Assembly (NCBI GenBank): GCA_947488345.1
Contig: CANKZQ010000002.1
Location: 1 to 64,000, forward strand
Source of the DNA: an uncultured Flavobacteriaceae bacterium
GTDB lineage: Bacteria > Bacteroidota > Bacteroidia > Flavobacteriales > Flavobacteriaceae
Direction of reading: 5' to 3'
DNA length: 64,000 nt
Shown piece after piece: positions 38,470 through 46,682 of the stretch (its first letter is position 1; the number at the start of each line of letters is the position of its first letter). The position numbers and the translations under genes were made by a program. Under the pieces are notes generated by a model. The model did not search any database and was not told the DNA's origin. It saw only the letters and a list, made by a program, of their open reading frames with translations.

Positions 38470-38905
38470 ATTTAATAAAGAACTAGAAGAACTTAAAGAC
38501 GAACAAGGTAATTTAATAAGCCCGGGATTAGCCGAAGGCATTAAGAATTATCTAATTGATATAGACGGAACTATTTGTGATGATATTCCAAATGAAGAAC
38601 CAGAGCGTATGTTAACGGCTGAAGTATATCCGGATGCCTTAATTACCTTGAATAAATGGTATGATGAAGGACATATAATTTGTTTTTTCACTTCTAGAAC
38701 CGAAGATCATAGAACATATACAGAAATATGGCTTCGAGAGAATGGTTTTAAATACCATAGTTTACTAATGGGAAAACCTCGTGGAGGCAATTATCATTGG
38801 ATAGATAATCATTTAGTAAAAGCCACTCGATATAGAGGTAAATTTACGGATTTAGTTGATAAAGAAGTAACAATTCAAGTGTTTGACGATGGTCAACACG
38901 AATAA
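38459..38905 (+). CDS. HAD-like phosphatase/nucleotidase-like protein
   Basis: Small cytosolic 148-residue protein with HAD motif I (YLIDIDGTICDD at about 32-43) and a motif II-like FFTSRTEDHRTYTEIW at 75-90. A later KPRGGNYHWIDNHL near 104-117 resembles the region with motif III lysine and the acidic motif IV. It has the size of polynucleotide-kinase-type or nucleotidase-like HADs; sequences like this are sometimes labelled phosphoheptose isomerase, which I do not support. It overlaps the upstream Fe-S gene by 11 bases and precedes the other Fe-S subunit by 22, so it is inside that operon. Confidence 0.7.
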   Translation: MKNKFNKELEELKDEQGNLISPGLAEGIKNYLIDIDGTICDDIPNEEPERMLTAEVYPDALITLNKWYDEGHIICFFTSRTEDHRTYTEIWLRENGFKYHSLLMGKPRGGNYHWIDNHLVKATRYRGKFTDLVDKEVTIQVFDDGQHE

Positions 38906-38927
38906 AATTTAAAAATATTTCAGCAGT

Positions 38928-39704
38928 ATGAATGTACCTACAATGGCAGAAATGATGGCCCAAGGAAAACAACCAGAAGTGTTGTTTTGGGTTGGATGTG
39001 CAGGTAGTTTCGATGATAGAGCGAAGAAAATAACAAAAGCCTTTGTAAAAATATTACATAAGGCAAAGGTAGATTTCGCAGTGCTCGGTACAGAAGAAAG
39101 TTGTACTGGTGATCCAGCTAAACGATCGGGAAATGAGTTTTTGTTTCAAATGCAAGCTATGACAAATATCGAAGTGATGAATGCTTATGAAGTAAAAAAA
39201 GTGGTGACAGCATGTCCTCATTGTTTCAATACACTGAAGAATGAATATCCAGATCTAGGCGGAAACTATGACGTGATGCATCATACGCAGTTTTTAAAAT
39301 TGTTATTGAGCGAAGGACGTATTTCAATTGAAGGCGGCAGTTATAAAGGTAAACGTATTACATTTCACGATCCTTGTTATCTTGGAAGAGCGAATGATGT
39401 TTATGAAGCGCCGCGTGATTTGATTCGTAAGCTAGAAGGTGAACTGATTGAAATGAAGCGTTGTAAACGCAATGGCTTGTGTTGTGGTGCTGGTGGAGCT
39501 CAAATGTTTAAAGAACCAGAAAAAGGATCGAAAGATATCAATATAGAACGAACAGAAGATGCGTTAGAGGTAAAGCCTGATATCATTGCCACTGGATGTC
39601 CTTTTTGTAATACCATGATGACAGATGGTATTAAAAATAAAGAGAAAGAAGAAGTCAAAGTTTTAGATATCGTTGAACTAATTGCAAATGCACAAGATTT
39701 ATAA
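38928..39704 (+). CDS. Fe-S oxidoreductase, CCG-domain subunit (HdrB/LutA-like)
   Basis: Cytosolic subunit with two cysteine-rich CCG domains. First half: VGCAGSFDDRAKK near 22-34 and CPHCFNTLKNEYPDL near 98. Second half: HDPCYLGRANDVYEAPR near 148, CKRNGLCCGAGGAQMF near 182, and TGCPFCNTMMTDG near 222. These cysteines usually hold a noncubane Fe-S cluster. It is the catalytic-type partner of the membrane Fe-S protein encoded upstream. The substrate is unknown. Confidence 0.88.
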   Translation: MNVPTMAEMMAQGKQPEVLFWVGCAGSFDDRAKKITKAFVKILHKAKVDFAVLGTEESCTGDPAKRSGNEFLFQMQAMTNIEVMNAYEVKKVVTACPHCFNTLKNEYPDLGGNYDVMHHTQFLKLLLSEGRISIEGGSYKGKRITFHDPCYLGRANDVYEAPRDLIRKLEGELIEMKRCKRNGLCCGAGGAQMFKEPEKGSKDINIERTEDALEVKPDIIATGCPFCNTMMTDGIKNKEKEEVKVLDIVELIANAQDL

Positions 39705-39719
39705 AAACTCCTACATATT

Positions 39720-40358
39720 ATGCCTTATATTAAAGATAAGAATCTCGTAAATATATACGAAGAGGTAGACAAGGCCAATCAAACGATTGGTAAACTTACC
39801 GATCTTTTAAAAGAAGAAGAAGAACATAATTCGATTCTCAAGAAGCATCGCGTGATTCTTGGTTTTTTTGGATTGTTGTTGCTACTATTGTTTATTTGGT
39901 CTTTTTTAGGGAAAGAAGAAAAGCCGAATGATAAGTTTTTAATGCGAAATAATCTAACACTTATCGATACCGATAGTCTTGAGGCAATAAAAGCAAATTT
40001 AAAGCCAGTAGATACCACAAATATGAGTGGTATTGATGGAGAATTTACGAGCCTTGATGAAGATTTAGGTGGTATGGAAGGAGAAACAATTATCTACAGT
40101 GTTCAGATCGGTGCGTTTACAAATTTTAAGGCAAAGCTATTTTCAGATGATCTAGCTCATTTAAAAGAGTTCAAAGAAGGAGGCTTGAATAAATACGCAT
40201 TAGGTAATTTTATTACTTATAGTGAGGCAAAAACGTTAAAAGAAGATCTGAGAAGATTAGGTTTTGTAGATTGTTTTGTCATTGCTCAGTCTTATGGACA
40301 ACCTGTAAATATTAAAGAAGCACTTCAGTTAAGCGAAGAGATGCATTATTTAAACTAG
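39720..40358 (+). CDS. Membrane protein with SPOR-like domain
   Basis: Starts with a coiled coil (about 5-45), has one transmembrane helix at about 46-63 (VILGFFGLLLLLLFIWSFL), then a periplasmic linker and a C-terminal module (IIYSVQIGAFTNFKAKLFSD to the terminus, about 125-212). The VQIGAF motif and the later spacing suggest a SPOR/peptidoglycan-binding domain, so it may sit at the division site or on the cell wall. It starts 15 bases after the Fe-S gene and is followed by menA after a 10-base gap. Confidence 0.66.
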   Translation: MPYIKDKNLVNIYEEVDKANQTIGKLTDLLKEEEEHNSILKKHRVILGFFGLLLLLLFIWSFLGKEEKPNDKFLMRNNLTLIDTDSLEAIKANLKPVDTTNMSGIDGEFTSLDEDLGGMEGETIIYSVQIGAFTNFKAKLFSDDLAHLKEFKEGGLNKYALGNFITYSEAKTLKEDLRRLGFVDCFVIAQSYGQPVNIKEALQLSEEMHYLN

Positions 40359-40368
40359 CACTAATTCT

Positions 40369-41265
40369 ATGCTAAAGGCTTTTGTAAAAGCTGCAAGATT
40401 ACGCACCTTACCTTTATCGGTTTCAGGAATAGTATTAGGTAGTTTTTTGGCTGCTCAACAAGGGATGTTTAACATGAGTATCTTTGTGTTAGCCCTCATC
40501 ACGACTATCGGCTTTCAAGTAGTATCTAATTTTGCAAATGATTATGGTGATGGCGTGAAAGGTACCGACAATGCCAATAGAATTGGACCGCAAAGAGCAC
40601 TGCAAAGCGGTGCAATATCTCCAACCCAAATGCTCAACGCAATTAAAATCACAAGTTTGGTAACTTTTGTAGTGACCTTGGTGCTTATATACATAGCATT
40701 TGGTACAGCTCATTTAAAGTATATGCTCATCTTTTTGATTTTAGGAATTGCAAGTATCGCGGCCGCAATTAAATATACGATGGGAGACAATCCTTTTGGA
40801 TACAGTGGTTATGGCGATATTTTTGTTTTTCTCTTTTTTGGGCTGCTAGGTGTTATCGGAAGTTATTTTCTCTACACCAAACAACTCGATTATACTTTGT
40901 TACTTCCGGCTACGACTTTAGGTGCACTAAGTGCCGGAGTTTTGAATCTAAACAATATGCGTGATCGCGTATCCGACAAAGCATCCAATAAAAGAACATT
41001 GGTTGTAAAAATGGGACCAATCTATGCAAAATATTACCATTATTCCTTACTAATGCTGGCATTGACATGCGCTGTAATCTATACTTTATTCCATTTTAGA
41101 TCGTACCCACAATTCTTGTTCCTAATTGCCTTTATTCCAATTTTGAGACATTTAAAAGTAGTTCATAAAAATGAAAGTCCTGCCTTATTGGATCCTGAAT
41201 TAAAGATTTTAGCTTTGAGCACTTTTTTATTTGCCATCCTTTTCGGACTAGGACAAATACTCTAG
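40369..41265 (+). CDS. menA: 1,4-dihydroxy-2-naphthoate polyprenyltransferase
   Basis: UbiA-family integral membrane enzyme that attaches the prenyl chain in menaquinone synthesis. The first aspartate motif NDYGDGVKGTDNANRIG is at about 56-72 and the second, NNMRDRVSDKASNKRTL, near 190-206, with nine predicted helices in 298 residues. The two other menaquinone genes nearby (menC, menE) support this choice within UbiA. A gap of ten bases follows the SPOR-like gene. Confidence 0.93.
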   Translation: MLKAFVKAARLRTLPLSVSGIVLGSFLAAQQGMFNMSIFVLALITTIGFQVVSNFANDYGDGVKGTDNANRIGPQRALQSGAISPTQMLNAIKITSLVTFVVTLVLIYIAFGTAHLKYMLIFLILGIASIAAAIKYTMGDNPFGYSGYGDIFVFLFFGLLGVIGSYFLYTKQLDYTLLLPATTLGALSAGVLNLNNMRDRVSDKASNKRTLVVKMGPIYAKYYHYSLLMLALTCAVIYTLFHFRSYPQFLFLIAFIPILRHLKVVHKNESPALLDPELKILALSTFLFAILFGLGQIL

Positions 41266-41318
41266 TTTTGGCTTGTTTCTATTATTTAGTAACTTAGTTC
41301 CACAAATAACCAATATAA

Positions 41319-41996
41319 ATGAAAATCACGTATATAGGACATGGTGGATTAAGTATCGAAGTGTTAGATAAACACATTGTAGTAGATCCTTTTGTTACAG
41401 CGAATGATTTAGCCAAGCATTTAGATCCCAATGAGATAAAGGCGGACTATATTTTAATCACACATGCACATTTTGATCATATTGTCGATGTGGAACTTAT
41501 TGCCAACCGCACTGGTGCAAAGATTGTTTCAAATTATGAGATTTTCATGCACTTTAATAACAAAGGTCTCGAAGGACATCCGATGAATCACGGAGGGAGC
41601 TGGCAATTTGATTTTGGAAAGGTTACCTACACCAACGCCGTACATACCAGTTCTTTTCAAGACGGCAGTTATGGTGGTAATCCTGGAGGGTTTCTAATAG
41701 AGACATCAGAAGGTACTATTTATATAGCAGGTGATACCGCCTTGACATATGATATGAAGTTGATTCCTTTAATGGCGACTCTGGATTTAGCGGTGTTACC
41801 GATTGGAGACAATTTTACCATGGGGGTTGATGCGGCAATTGTGGCATCTGATTTTGTAGAGTGTAGTAAAATTTTAGGCTATCATTACGATACTTTCGGA
41901 TATATTAAAATTAATCATGAAGAAGCGAAATCAAAATTTTCAGCCAAAAATAAAGAATTAATCTTGTTAGATATAGGAGCATCAATTAACATTTAA
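41319..41996 (+). CDS. UPF0173 metal-dependent hydrolase
   Basis: Metallo-beta-lactamase-fold hydrolase of the UPF0173 family: N-terminal ITYIGHGGLSIEV, the metal motif THAHFDHI near 49-56, then NAVHTSSFQDG near 107 and IYIAGDTALTYD near 130. The substrate is not established. A weak promoter, TTG-N19-TAACTTAG, lies between this gene and menA, so it may have its own start as well as read-through. Confidence 0.88.
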   Translation: MKITYIGHGGLSIEVLDKHIVVDPFVTANDLAKHLDPNEIKADYILITHAHFDHIVDVELIANRTGAKIVSNYEIFMHFNNKGLEGHPMNHGGSWQFDFGKVTYTNAVHTSSFQDGSYGGNPGGFLIETSEGTIYIAGDTALTYDMKLIPLMATLDLAVLPIGDNFTMGVDAAIVASDFVECSKILGYHYDTFGYIKINHEEAKSKFSAKNKELILLDIGASINI

Positions 41997-42006
41997 AACC
42001 AAGAAC

Positions 42007-42534
42007 ATGGAAACATTTTTGTACATCATTGGAGCGATTATCGCATTGATCATTATTTTAGCGCTTATTGCGCCAAAATCGTATGCCGTAAGTAGGAGTA
42101 TTGAAATTAATAAACCTGCTAATGACTTATTTGAATATTTAAGATTTTTGAATAATCATGATGCTTGGTCTCCTTGGTTTGAAAGAGATCCAAATATGAA
42201 AAAAACATCCACCGGTACCGATGGAGAAATAGGATTTGTATCTGCATGGGAAAGTGATCACAAGCAAGTAGGTCATGGAGAACAAGAAATAACAGGACTC
42301 GTAGAGGGTAAAGTCATTAATATGGTACTTCGTTTTTTAAAACCTTTTAAGTCTACTTCAGACGCTTATTTAAAATTAGACGAAAGCAATAATGGTACAA
42401 CCGTTACTTGGGGCTTTTCAGGGAACAATAAATTTCCAGTGAGTATTATGATGTTATTTATGAATATGGATAAAGCTGTTGGTGGCGACTTTGAAGCCGG
42501 CTTGGCCAAATTAAAATCGGTTATGGAAAGCTAG
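42007..42534 (+). CDS. SRPBCC-fold membrane-anchored protein
   Basis: One N-terminal hydrophobic helix (about 5-22, FLYIIGAIIALIIILALIAP) is followed by a polyketide cyclase/START-like domain: VSRSIEINKPANDLFEYLRFLNNHDAWSPW near 30-60 and a later GTTVTWGFSGNNKFP. This fold binds hydrophobic ligands, and the location among menaquinone genes makes a lipid-quinone ligand conceivable, but that is speculation. It starts ten bases after UPF0173. Confidence 0.78.
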   Translation: METFLYIIGAIIALIIILALIAPKSYAVSRSIEINKPANDLFEYLRFLNNHDAWSPWFERDPNMKKTSTGTDGEIGFVSAWESDHKQVGHGEQEITGLVEGKVINMVLRFLKPFKSTSDAYLKLDESNNGTTVTWGFSGNNKFPVSIMMLFMNMDKAVGGDFEAGLAKLKSVMES

Positions 42535-42539
42535 TGCGT

Positions 42540-42929
42540 ATGGATTTACAAATGATTGGCTGGTTTGAAATACCAGTGTTAGATATGGATAGAGCGGTAA
42601 ATTTTTACAATGAAGTCTTTCAAATTGATATCAAGGTGCAACAATTTGGTCCAACGACTATGGGATGGTTTCCGTTTGCAGAAAGTAAAAATGCGACAGG
42701 CGCGAGCGGTTCTCTGATACATAACCCTGAACATTATAAACCCTCAGATCAAGGCGCATTGGTATATTTCAATTCTCGTTCTGGTGACCTCGCTGTTGAA
42801 TTGAATAGAATAGAAGCGGCTGGAGGTAAAATATTAAAACCTAAAACACATATTTCAGAAGAACATGGTTATATGGCACTTTTCAAAGATGTTGAAGGAA
42901 ATCGAGTAGCCTTATATTCTTCGAAGTAA
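42540..42929 (+). CDS. VOC-family (glyoxalase-like) protein
   Basis: Vicinal-oxygen-chelate fold with two beta-alpha-beta-beta-beta modules: MIGWFEIPVLDMDRAVNFYNEVF at the N-terminus and GALVYFNSRSGDLAVELNRIEAAGGKILKPKT in the second half, ending VEGNRVALYSSK. Potential metal ligands cannot be assigned with confidence. I prefer the ATG at 42540; a GTG at 42534 would overlap the previous stop. It lies in the same run of closely spaced genes as menC. Confidence 0.82.
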   Translation: MDLQMIGWFEIPVLDMDRAVNFYNEVFQIDIKVQQFGPTTMGWFPFAESKNATGASGSLIHNPEHYKPSDQGALVYFNSRSGDLAVELNRIEAAGGKILKPKTHISEEHGYMALFKDVEGNRVALYSSK

Positions 42930-42932
42930 TTT

Positions 42933-43964
42933 ATGCGGGCAACTTTTCAAAAACATGTGCTGAAGTTTAAACAAGCCAGTGGAACCTCACGTGGTGTTTT
43001 AAGAACGAAAGACACCTATTTTTTGGTGATCGAAGATAGCAACCAAAAGGGTATAGGTGAATGTGGTTTATTTCGAGGTTTGAGTAGCGATGACAGACCA
43101 GATTATGAAGAAAAGTTACAATGGGTTTGTCACCATATTAATTTAGGAAAAGAGAAACTATTAGAGCAAGTCTATGACATGCCATCGATTCAGTTTGGTA
43201 TAGAGCAAGCTTTTTTGTCTTTGAGAAGTATAAAACCCTTTGAATTGTACCCCTCTAAATTTACAAAAGGCGAGGAAGGCATTTCTATCAACGGTCTCAT
43301 ATGGATGGGAGATAAAGCTTTTATGAAGCAGCAAATCGTGGAAAAGATTGAAGTGGGATTTACAACCATAAAATTGAAAATAGGAGCGATAGATTTTAAG
43401 ACTGAATTAAATCTATTACAGTTTATTCGATCCCAATTCTCATCGCAAGAAATTGAATTGCGTGTAGATGCTAATGGTGCTTTTTCTCCCGAAAATGCTT
43501 TAGAAAAATTAAAGCGCTTGTCAGACTATGAACTACATTCTATTGAACAACCCATCCGACAAGGACAACTGAATGAAATGGCAGCCTTATGCGCCGAAAC
43601 GCCTTTACCAATTGCTTTAGATGAAGAGCTCATTGGTATTTTTCGTGATGCTGAAAAAGAAAAGATTTTAGAGACCGTCAAACCTCAATATATTATACTA
43701 AAGCCAAGTTTAATCGGTGGCTTCCGCGGAAGCAAGGCTTGGATACAATTAGCGAATAGATATAATGCTGGATGGTGGATTACTTCGGCCTTAGAAAGTA
43801 ACGTTGGTTTGAATGCAATTGCTCAATTCACGCATCATCTAAAAACTGAAATGCCACAAGGATTGGGCACAGGAGGGCTTTTTACCAATAATATAGATTC
43901 TCCATTATTTGTTGATGGGGGATATTTACGATATAACCCTGAATTAAATTGGAATTTTGAATGA
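42933..43964 (+). CDS. menC: o-Succinylbenzoate synthase
   Basis: Enolase-superfamily dehydratase converting SHCHC to o-succinylbenzoate. The signature residues are in place: KLKIGA (KxK base, near 139-144), RVDANGAF metal Asp near 177, SIEQPI metal Glu near 203, ALDEEL metal Asp near 229, and the second base lysine in ILKPSLIGG near 255. Dipeptide epimerases share this layout; location between menA and menE decides for MenC. A three-base gap separates it from the VOC gene. Confidence 0.9.
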   Translation: MRATFQKHVLKFKQASGTSRGVLRTKDTYFLVIEDSNQKGIGECGLFRGLSSDDRPDYEEKLQWVCHHINLGKEKLLEQVYDMPSIQFGIEQAFLSLRSIKPFELYPSKFTKGEEGISINGLIWMGDKAFMKQQIVEKIEVGFTTIKLKIGAIDFKTELNLLQFIRSQFSSQEIELRVDANGAFSPENALEKLKRLSDYELHSIEQPIRQGQLNEMAALCAETPLPIALDEELIGIFRDAEKEKILETVKPQYIILKPSLIGGFRGSKAWIQLANRYNAGWWITSALESNVGLNAIAQFTHHLKTEMPQGLGTGGLFTNNIDSPLFVDGGYLRYNPELNWNFE

Positions 43965-44001
43965 TAAAAATGTACTTTTAGAATCTAATTGAACTAGAAC
44001 A

Positions 44002-44955
44002 ATGAATTTTATACAACAAGCTTATAAAGGAAACAAAGAATGGTATTACTATATAATTACTATCATTATTGTTTTTAGTTTTTGGCAGATTCTAGGTGTT
44101 ATTCCACTTGGAGTCGTTGGTTTTATGAAAACCGGTAATGTTGCTGATTTTCAAGCAGCAGCGCTTGAAAACTTTACGACTATCGGCATTAATGCGAATC
44201 TCTATTTAGTATTAATGCTATTCACCCTGATTATGGGATTGGTAGGCTTGATGCTTGGGGTGCGCTTTATTCATAGAAGAACGGTAAAGACCCTAATTAC
44301 AAGTCGCGAAAAGATCGATTGGGGAAGAGTGTTTTATGCTTTCTTTTTATGGTTTGGCATAAGTGTATTCTTTCTTGTACTTGCCTATTTTTTAGAGCCC
44401 GAAGATTTGGTATGGAATTTTAAACCCATCCCGTTTTTAATTCTTGTAGTGATATCGTTCTTATTAATCCCATTGCAAACATCTTTCGAAGAGTTATTAT
44501 TCAGAGGCTATTTAATGCAAGGATTGGGTGTGTTGGTAAAGAATCGATGGTTTCCATTATTAGTTACTTCTATTGTCTTTGGATTGCTTCATGGAGCAAA
44601 CCCAGAGGTTGCTAAACTCGGATACGGTATTATGACATTTTATATTGGTACGGGGTTGTTATATGGAATTGCTACATTGATGGATGAAGGAACTGAAATA
44701 GCATTGGGTTTACATGCATCAAATAACATCGTCGCAGCAATCTTTGTGACTACTGATTGGACTGTGTTTCAAACAGATGCGTTATATGTTGATACTGCCG
44801 AACCTTCATTAGGTTGGGAGACATTCATTCCGGTATTTATAGTATATCCTATTTTGTTGTTGGTTTTCTCAAAAAAATATGGCTGGAGTAATTGGGGTGA
44901 AAAACTAACTGGTTCGATTGCGCTTCCATCACAAGATGATGATATATTAAACTGA
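44002..44955 (+). CDS. CPBP-family intramembrane metalloprotease
   Basis: Multi-pass membrane protein with the Abi/CPBP (Rce1-like) motifs: EELLFRGYLMQGL near 171-183 (catalytic Glu pair and Arg), FGLLHGANP near 195 with its His, and the third motif GLHASNNIVAAIF near 245. Eight hydrophobic helices are visible. Members cleave prenylated or membrane peptides, or act in bacteriocin immunity; nothing here points to a bacteriocin. It lies between menC and menE, five bases before menE. Confidence 0.86.
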   Translation: MNFIQQAYKGNKEWYYYIITIIIVFSFWQILGVIPLGVVGFMKTGNVADFQAAALENFTTIGINANLYLVLMLFTLIMGLVGLMLGVRFIHRRTVKTLITSREKIDWGRVFYAFFLWFGISVFFLVLAYFLEPEDLVWNFKPIPFLILVVISFLLIPLQTSFEELLFRGYLMQGLGVLVKNRWFPLLVTSIVFGLLHGANPEVAKLGYGIMTFYIGTGLLYGIATLMDEGTEIALGLHASNNIVAAIFVTTDWTVFQTDALYVDTAEPSLGWETFIPVFIVYPILLLVFSKKYGWSNWGEKLTGSIALPSQDDDILN

Positions 44956-44959
44956 TTAG

Positions 44960-46051
44960 ATGTGCATGACTCATCTTAGTATTCATAAAGATTTTATGCT
45001 CAATGGTCGCCAGTTTGCGTCAAATAATGATTTGTTAGCTTCTGCACGAAATATAGATTTGAAGTTGTTTTCTTTTTTATCAGATTGGTTTGAGGACACT
45101 TCCCATATGACCGTACAAACTTCTGGTTCTACAGGAACGCCCAAAGATATACAGTTAAAAAAAGAATACATGGTCAATAGTGCATTGGCTACAGGCGCGT
45201 ATTTTGGCCTATCGGCGAAAACAACAGTGTTATTATGTTTGTCTGCGGATTATATTGCGGGTAAAATGATGGTAGTTCGTGCCTTAGTTTTGGGTTGGCA
45301 TTTAGATATTGTTGAGCCAGTTTCTCATCCACTAAAAGCAGTACAAAAATCATATGATTTTTCGGCTATGGTTCCGTTACAAGTGCACAATTCAATTGAT
45401 GAGTTACATCAGATAAAAACTCTGATCATTGGAGGAGGAGTGGTATCGAAAGAATTAGAGCATAAAATAGCCGATGTCTCAACAGAAGTATATGCAACTT
45501 ACGGTATGACCGAAACCGTTACACATATTGCGATAAAAAAACTCAATCAGCACTTAAAATCCGACAAGAGCTTTCCATCTCATTACACAATTCTTCCGGG
45601 GATAAAAATTCATAAAGATGCGCGTGATTGCTTGATCATTGATGCCCCTCGAATTTCCGACGAAAAAGTGGTTACCAATGATGTTGTTAACTTAGTTTCA
45701 GAAACTGAATTCGAATGGTTGGGACGCTATGATAGTATAATTAATTCGGGTGGTATTAAATTAATACCTGAACAAATAGAACACAAGTTATCTGAGATTA
45801 TTGAGGAGCGTTTTTTTGTCGCAGGTCTTGCCGATGCTGTTCTTGGAGAAAAATTAGTGTTACTTATTGAACAAAATATCACATCAGGTGACGCCATAGA
45901 AAATCATAATTGTATGGAGAAGATTCGCAAGCTTACATCGTTATCTAAATTTGAAACCCCTAAACAAGTTTATTTCCTAGATCAATTCATAGAAACCGAG
46001 ACGAAAAAAATCAACAGACTTAAGACGGTAGAAAAACTATTGACACTATAA
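44960..46051 (+). CDS. menE: o-Succinylbenzoate-CoA ligase (short form)
   Basis: Acyl-adenylate-forming ligase of menaquinone synthesis. Motifs: TSGSTGTPKDIQLKK near 52-66, TYGMTETVTHIAIKK near 180, GRYDSIINSGGIKL near 251, and a C-terminal KINRLKTVE with the adenylation lysine. At 363 residues it is much shorter than the ~450-490 of proteobacterial and Bacillus enzymes, a shortening I recall as usual in Bacteroidota. The start can be 44960 or 44966 (both ATG). Its stop overlaps the convergent PagL-like gene by six bases. Confidence 0.88.
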   Translation: MCMTHLSIHKDFMLNGRQFASNNDLLASARNIDLKLFSFLSDWFEDTSHMTVQTSGSTGTPKDIQLKKEYMVNSALATGAYFGLSAKTTVLLCLSADYIAGKMMVVRALVLGWHLDIVEPVSHPLKAVQKSYDFSAMVPLQVHNSIDELHQIKTLIIGGGVVSKELEHKIADVSTEVYATYGMTETVTHIAIKKLNQHLKSDKSFPSHYTILPGIKIHKDARDCLIIDAPRISDEKVVTNDVVNLVSETEFEWLGRYDSIINSGGIKLIPEQIEHKLSEIIEERFFVAGLADAVLGEKLVLLIEQNITSGDAIENHNCMEKIRKLTSLSKFETPKQVYFLDQFIETETKKINRLKTVEKLLTL

Positions 46052-46678
46052 GTTCCAAGAGATTCCGGCTTCTATGTTCATTACATTATAGCCGCTATTC
46101 GGCAATTGAATACGTGCATTTGACACATGACTAAATGTTGGTCTTAAGGCTAAAAAAAGTTGCCTTGAAATGCGATAATGTAATGCGAAACCTATATTTT
46201 CCGTGAAGGTAAAGCCTTTTGCCAGACGCTCGGTTCGTGTATCAATAATTCCTGGCCCGACAGCAAAGAAAGCAGAAGCCTCAAGATTTTTAAAGATGTT
46301 GCGTCGCACACTTATTTCAAATGTCAGCGCGTATAAACGCATAGATTTTAATGTAGTGAATGTAATGCGGTCTTCCTCAAAGTTTTCTTCAATTTCTCTT
46401 ACAAAGAATCGATTAAGTAATTGGTGTTTCAGAAAATGAATTTGGGGCTGTACGGCCAGACGCCATTGATACTTTTTATGATTTAGAGCATACTGAAATG
46501 AGGCCTTAATATAGGAGGTCTTATATGAATAATCAGGATCATCAAATAGAAACGTATGCTCATTACCAATACCAGCATACAACCCAATCACATCGGGCAT
46601 CAGTTTATGGTCTTTGCTTTGTGAAAAAGATGAAATACACCCTAAAGTGACAAGAGTTATAAAGAGACGACGAAGCAC
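46046..46678 (-). CDS. PagL/acyloxyacyl hydrolase-like outer membrane protein
   Basis: A signal peptide (MLRRLFITLVTLGCISSFSQ) begins at a GTG at 46678, four bases after the previous gene's stop; starting at the ATG at 46759 would overlap that gene by 77 bases and add a charged tail. The mature ~190 residues are alternating strands of a small outer-membrane barrel. The C-terminal FSHVSNARIQLPNSGYN resembles the His-x-Ser-Asn site of lipid A 3-O-deacylases. Trimming of lipid A is the inference. The downstream menE converges on it. Confidence 0.6.
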   Translation of the reverse strand: MLRRLFITLVTLGCISSFSQSKDHKLMPDVIGLYAGIGNEHTFLFDDPDYSYKTSYIKASFQYALNHKKYQWRLAVQPQIHFLKHQLLNRFFVREIEENFEEDRITFTTLKSMRLYALTFEISVRRNIFKNLEASAFFAVGPGIIDTRTERLAKGFTFTENIGFALHYRISRQLFLALRPTFSHVSNARIQLPNSGYNVMNIEAGISWNL

Positions 46679-46682
46679 TTTT

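Noticed and set aside
44002-44955. CPBP protein as a bacteriocin immunity gene
   Set aside because: No bacteriocin precursor, leader peptide or export system is near, and it lies in a menaquinone gene run.
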